A stretch of DNA of 7,470 nt from an uncultured Hyphomonadaceae bacterium. Its GTDB lineage: Bacteria > Pseudomonadota > Alphaproteobacteria > Caulobacterales > Hyphomonadaceae. The position numbers and the translations under genes are program-made. Positions within the stretch are counted from its first letter, which is position 1. Each line of letters opens with the position of its first letter. Below the pieces are notes generated by a model. The model worked only from the letters and a program-made list of their open reading frames with translations, made no database searches and had not been told where the DNA came from. Location: the NCBI GenBank assembly GCA_937873805.1, contig CALMWO010000031.1, positions 1 to 7,470 on the forward strand. Reading direction: 5' to 3'. Of this stretch, positions 6,362-7,470 are shown piece by piece.

Positions 6362-6380
6362 TCATGAGTTTAAGTCATGA
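6362..6380 (+). promoter_or_regulatory. LysR-type operator upstream of UrcA gene 2
   Basis: TCATGA (6362-6367), GTTTAAG, TCATGA (6375-6380): two copies of a palindromic hexamer that also form an inverted repeat with core CATGA-N7-TCATG and T6365-N11-A6377. Core, spacing and the TTT in the centre match the site at 4797-4817. The centre is 112 bases before the UrcA ATG and 67 before the leader hairpin, the latter exactly as in module 1. Confidence 0.7.
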
Positions 6381-6390
6381 CCACCGCGCG

Positions 6391-6408
6391 GGATGCTCGC
6401 ATGCATCC
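6391..6408 (+). promoter_or_regulatory. Secondary inverted repeat downstream of the LysR operator
   Basis: GGATGC (6391-6396) and GCATCC (6403-6408) form a perfect 6-bp dyad with a 6-base centre, starting 11 bases after the LysR-type operator. It could be the lower-affinity activation subsite that LysR tetramers contact near -35. The sequence is unlike the main dyad and is not conserved in module 1, so this is tentative. Confidence 0.25.
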
Positions 6409-6437
6409 GCACGCAAGATGCTGCACGTCTTGCTTCA

Positions 6438-6482
6438 GCCCGCACAAAGACGGGCGGCAACACAAGAAAAGAAGACCTCCCC
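6438..6482 (+). promoter_or_regulatory. Conserved 5' leader of UrcA gene 2: hairpin plus ribosome binding site
   Basis: GCCCG (6438-6442) pairs with CGGGC (6451-6455) around an 8-base loop CACAAAGA, followed by AACACAAGA, a purine run with AGAAGA (6470-6475) as the only Shine-Dalgarno candidate, and GACCTCCCC just before the ATG. It matches the leader at 4873-4913 apart from small indels. The ribosome binding site is weaker than in copy 1. Confidence 0.6.
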
Positions 6483-6812
6483 ATGAATACGCAGAAACTC
6501 ATCCCGGCCCTCATTCTGATTGCGGCGACGGCATTCGTCGCGCCGTCCGCATCGGCCGAACGCCACTCCAGGACCGTCCAGGTCGCCTTCAGCTACGACC
6601 GCACAGCGCCCGCGGAGGTCATCTACAAACGCCTCAACCGGACCGCCGAACGCGCCTGCCACACGCCTGGCCCCATCGCCTTCAAGACGCCGCGCGCCAT
6701 CCGCACCTGCAAGGCCAGCCTGCTCAACGCCGTGATCGACAAAATCCAGCGCGTCGACGTCGCAGCGGTCCACCGCCGCTCGCAACCGTTCATGATCGCG
6801 TCCAACAACTAG
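6483..6812 (+). CDS. UrcA-family small exported protein, copy 2
   Basis: 109 residues. Signal peptide 1-25 (MNTQK, hydrophobic LIPALILIAATAFVA, cut after PSASA). The mature part repeats the layout of the first copy: RTVQVAFSY strand, VIYKRLNRTAERAC helix with C59, TPGP, then C76 opening a helix (KASLLNAVIDKIQRV). The Cys spacing of 17 is the same as in copy 1, and TAERAC-x-TPGP is identical. It differs by a tail beyond the shared AxxH motif (residues 97-109, RRSQPFMIASNN). Function is unknown; the periplasmic location follows from the signal peptide. The neighbouring LysR and the conserved operator and leader suggest specific regulation. The mature domain is strongly basic. Confidence 0.85.
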   Translation: MNTQKLIPALILIAATAFVAPSASAERHSRTVQVAFSYDRTAPAEVIYKRLNRTAERACHTPGPIAFKTPRAIRTCKASLLNAVIDKIQRVDVAAVHRRSQPFMIASNN

Positions 6813-6869
6813 CGAACCTCGCGCGCCTCGAAGCTCAGGGCGTGTTTGAGACGCACCGCCCCGTGACAG

Positions 6870-6909
6870 GCGAGCCGGAGCCCCCACCCCAAGCCCTGCT
6901 CCGGCTCGC
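6870..6909 (+). terminator. Long-stem hairpin after UrcA gene 2, possible terminator lacking a U-run
   Basis: GCGAGCCGGAG (6870-6880) pairs perfectly with CTCCGGCTCGC (6899-6909), an 11-bp stem with an 18-base C-rich loop. It starts 58 bases after the UrcA stop and ends 60 bases before sufE. Only TTCGT follows, so an efficient intrinsic terminator is not clear; a 3'-end protective structure is equally possible. Confidence 0.45.
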
Positions 6910-6969
6910 TTCGTCGCACGCGCACGCCTACACTTGCGTCCGCGCCTCTGCCGCGCCATGTCACGCCGC

Positions 6970-7386
6970 ATGACCGTTTCTCAACAGGCCGAGCAGTTGC
7001 GCGAAGACTTTGCCTTCCTCGGCGACTGGGAAGCGCGCTTCACGCATCTCATCGATCTCGGCAAGGCGCTGCCTGCGCTGAAGCCGGATGAATACACCGA
7101 GGCCTACAAGGTCCGTGGCTGCACCAGCCAGGTCTGGCTCGTGCCCGAAGCCTCCGCGACGCCCAATGCGATCCACCTGCGCGGTGCGTCGGACGCCGCC
7201 ATCGTCGCCGGCCTCGTCGCTGTCATCGTCCACCTCTTCTCCGACCAGCAACCGGCAGACATTCTCGCCTTCGATGCGCCTGCCTTCTTCAAGGAGATCG
7301 GCATCGCCGACGCGCTGACGCCCCAGCGCTCCAACGGCCTCGCCTCGATGATCGCCCGTATCCGCAGCGTCGCGAGCGCCGCCTAG
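6970..7386 (+). CDS. sufE: SufE, cysteine desulfurase activator for Fe-S cluster assembly
   Basis: 138 residues, the length of E. coli SufE. SufE takes persulfide sulfur from the SufS desulfurase and passes it to the SufBCD scaffold in the cytoplasm. Seen: the family core DFAFLGDWEARFTHLIDLGKAL (13-34, split here as DFAFLGDWEARF and THLIDLGKAL), then EAYKVRGCTSQVWLVPE with the sulfur-accepting Cys at C51, then AAIVAGLVAVIVHLFSDQQPADIL and the C-terminal LTPQRSNGLASMIARI. The start at 6970 places the cysteine at residue 51, as in E. coli SufE. In-frame ATGs at 6934 and 6958 would add 12 or 4 residues; none of the three has a clear Shine-Dalgarno sequence. No other suf gene is in the window, so this sufE is apart from a suf operon, common in alphaproteobacteria. 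Its stop overlaps that of the probable opposing gene. Confidence 0.95.
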   Translation: MTVSQQAEQLREDFAFLGDWEARFTHLIDLGKALPALKPDEYTEAYKVRGCTSQVWLVPEASATPNAIHLRGASDAAIVAGLVAVIVHLFSDQQPADILAFDAPAFFKEIGIADALTPQRSNGLASMIARIRSVASAA

Positions 7387-7470
7387 CTCTCATAAGCCAG
7401 CGCCACGGCCTCCAGCGCCGCCGCCACCGCCTTGCCCGCCGTCCGGTGGCTCAACGCGAACCGCGCCCTC
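7383..7470 (-). CDS. C-terminal end of a probable minus-strand gene (partial, function unknown)
   Basis: Read leftward from the window edge, one frame is open for 28 codons and ends ARFALSHRTAGKAVAAALEAVALAYES at TAG (7385-7383). It has high third-position G/C and helical, alanine-rich content. One other minus frame is also open here (to TGA near 7395) but encodes mostly glycine, so the chosen frame is better. Too little is present to name the protein. It would meet sufE tail to tail, with both stops sharing the palindrome CTAG (7383-7386). Confidence 0.45.
   Translation of the reverse strand, partial: RARFALSHRTAGKAVAAALEAVALAYES

Larger units (their letters stand above)
3835..6812 (+). repeat. 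Tandem duplicated LysR-UrcA module (copy 1: 3835-5240, copy 2: 5390-6812)
   Basis: The order LysR, dyad, leader hairpin, UrcA occurs twice in succession on one strand. Spacings are nearly conserved: lysR stop to dyad centre 88 and 91 bases, dyad centre to the GCCCG stem exactly 67 in both, dyad centre to urcA ATG 107 and 112. The proteins have diverged (about 54% for LysR, lower for UrcA), so this is an old duplication maintained in both copies and not an assembly artefact. The 149 bases between the modules (5241-5389) hold a large hairpin and the promoter region of the second lysR. Confidence 0.85.

Noticed and set aside
6426..6452. Alternative stem CGTCTT (6426-6431) with AAGACG (6447-6452) competing with the UrcA 2 leader hairpin, riboswitch-like
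   Set aside because: The left arm has no counterpart in the UrcA 1 leader, so an alternating structure is not supported.

Overview
The window looks like a piece of chromosome from a GC-rich alphaproteobacterium, most likely of the Hyphomonadaceae/Caulobacterales type. The clues are strong G/C preference at third codon positions, a PleC/DivJ-style histidine kinase core, UrcA-family periplasmic proteins and GcvA-type LysR regulators. The family placement is an inference from gene content, not a database result.

Layout. The left part is on the minus strand: a TIR-domain membrane protein that runs off the left edge (1-1014) and, upstream of it in the same direction, a multi-pass sensor histidine kinase (1170-2486). 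A divergent gap of about 170 bp leads to the plus strand, which starts with a secreted protein of unknown function carrying a four-cysteine C-terminus (2659-3696), closed by a textbook intrinsic terminator (3722-3755). Then comes the most interesting stretch: LysR regulator (3835-4719), small UrcA-family exported protein (4914-5240), a second LysR regulator (5390-6280) and a second UrcA-family protein (6483-6812). The window ends with sufE (6970-7386), an iron-sulfur cluster assembly factor, meeting the tail of a probable minus-strand gene head-on.

How the genes work together. The two LysR-UrcA pairs are a tandem duplicated module. The regulators are about 54% identical by hand count over 294 aligned residues, and the UrcA proteins share a TAERAC-x-TPGP core and two cysteines 17 residues apart. 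Both LysR-UrcA gaps carry the same inverted repeat, CATGA-N7-TCATG, which has LysR-box form (T-N11-A). It lies at nearly the same distance from both flanking genes and exactly 67 bases before a conserved 5' leader hairpin. The simple reading is that each LysR protein controls the UrcA gene downstream of it, possibly with cross-talk because the two operators are nearly the same. Each lysR also has its own, different, inverted repeat just upstream of a start codon that lacks a Shine-Dalgarno sequence, which suggests autoregulation and leaderless or near-leaderless mRNAs.

No tRNA, rRNA, CRISPR array or insertion sequence was seen.
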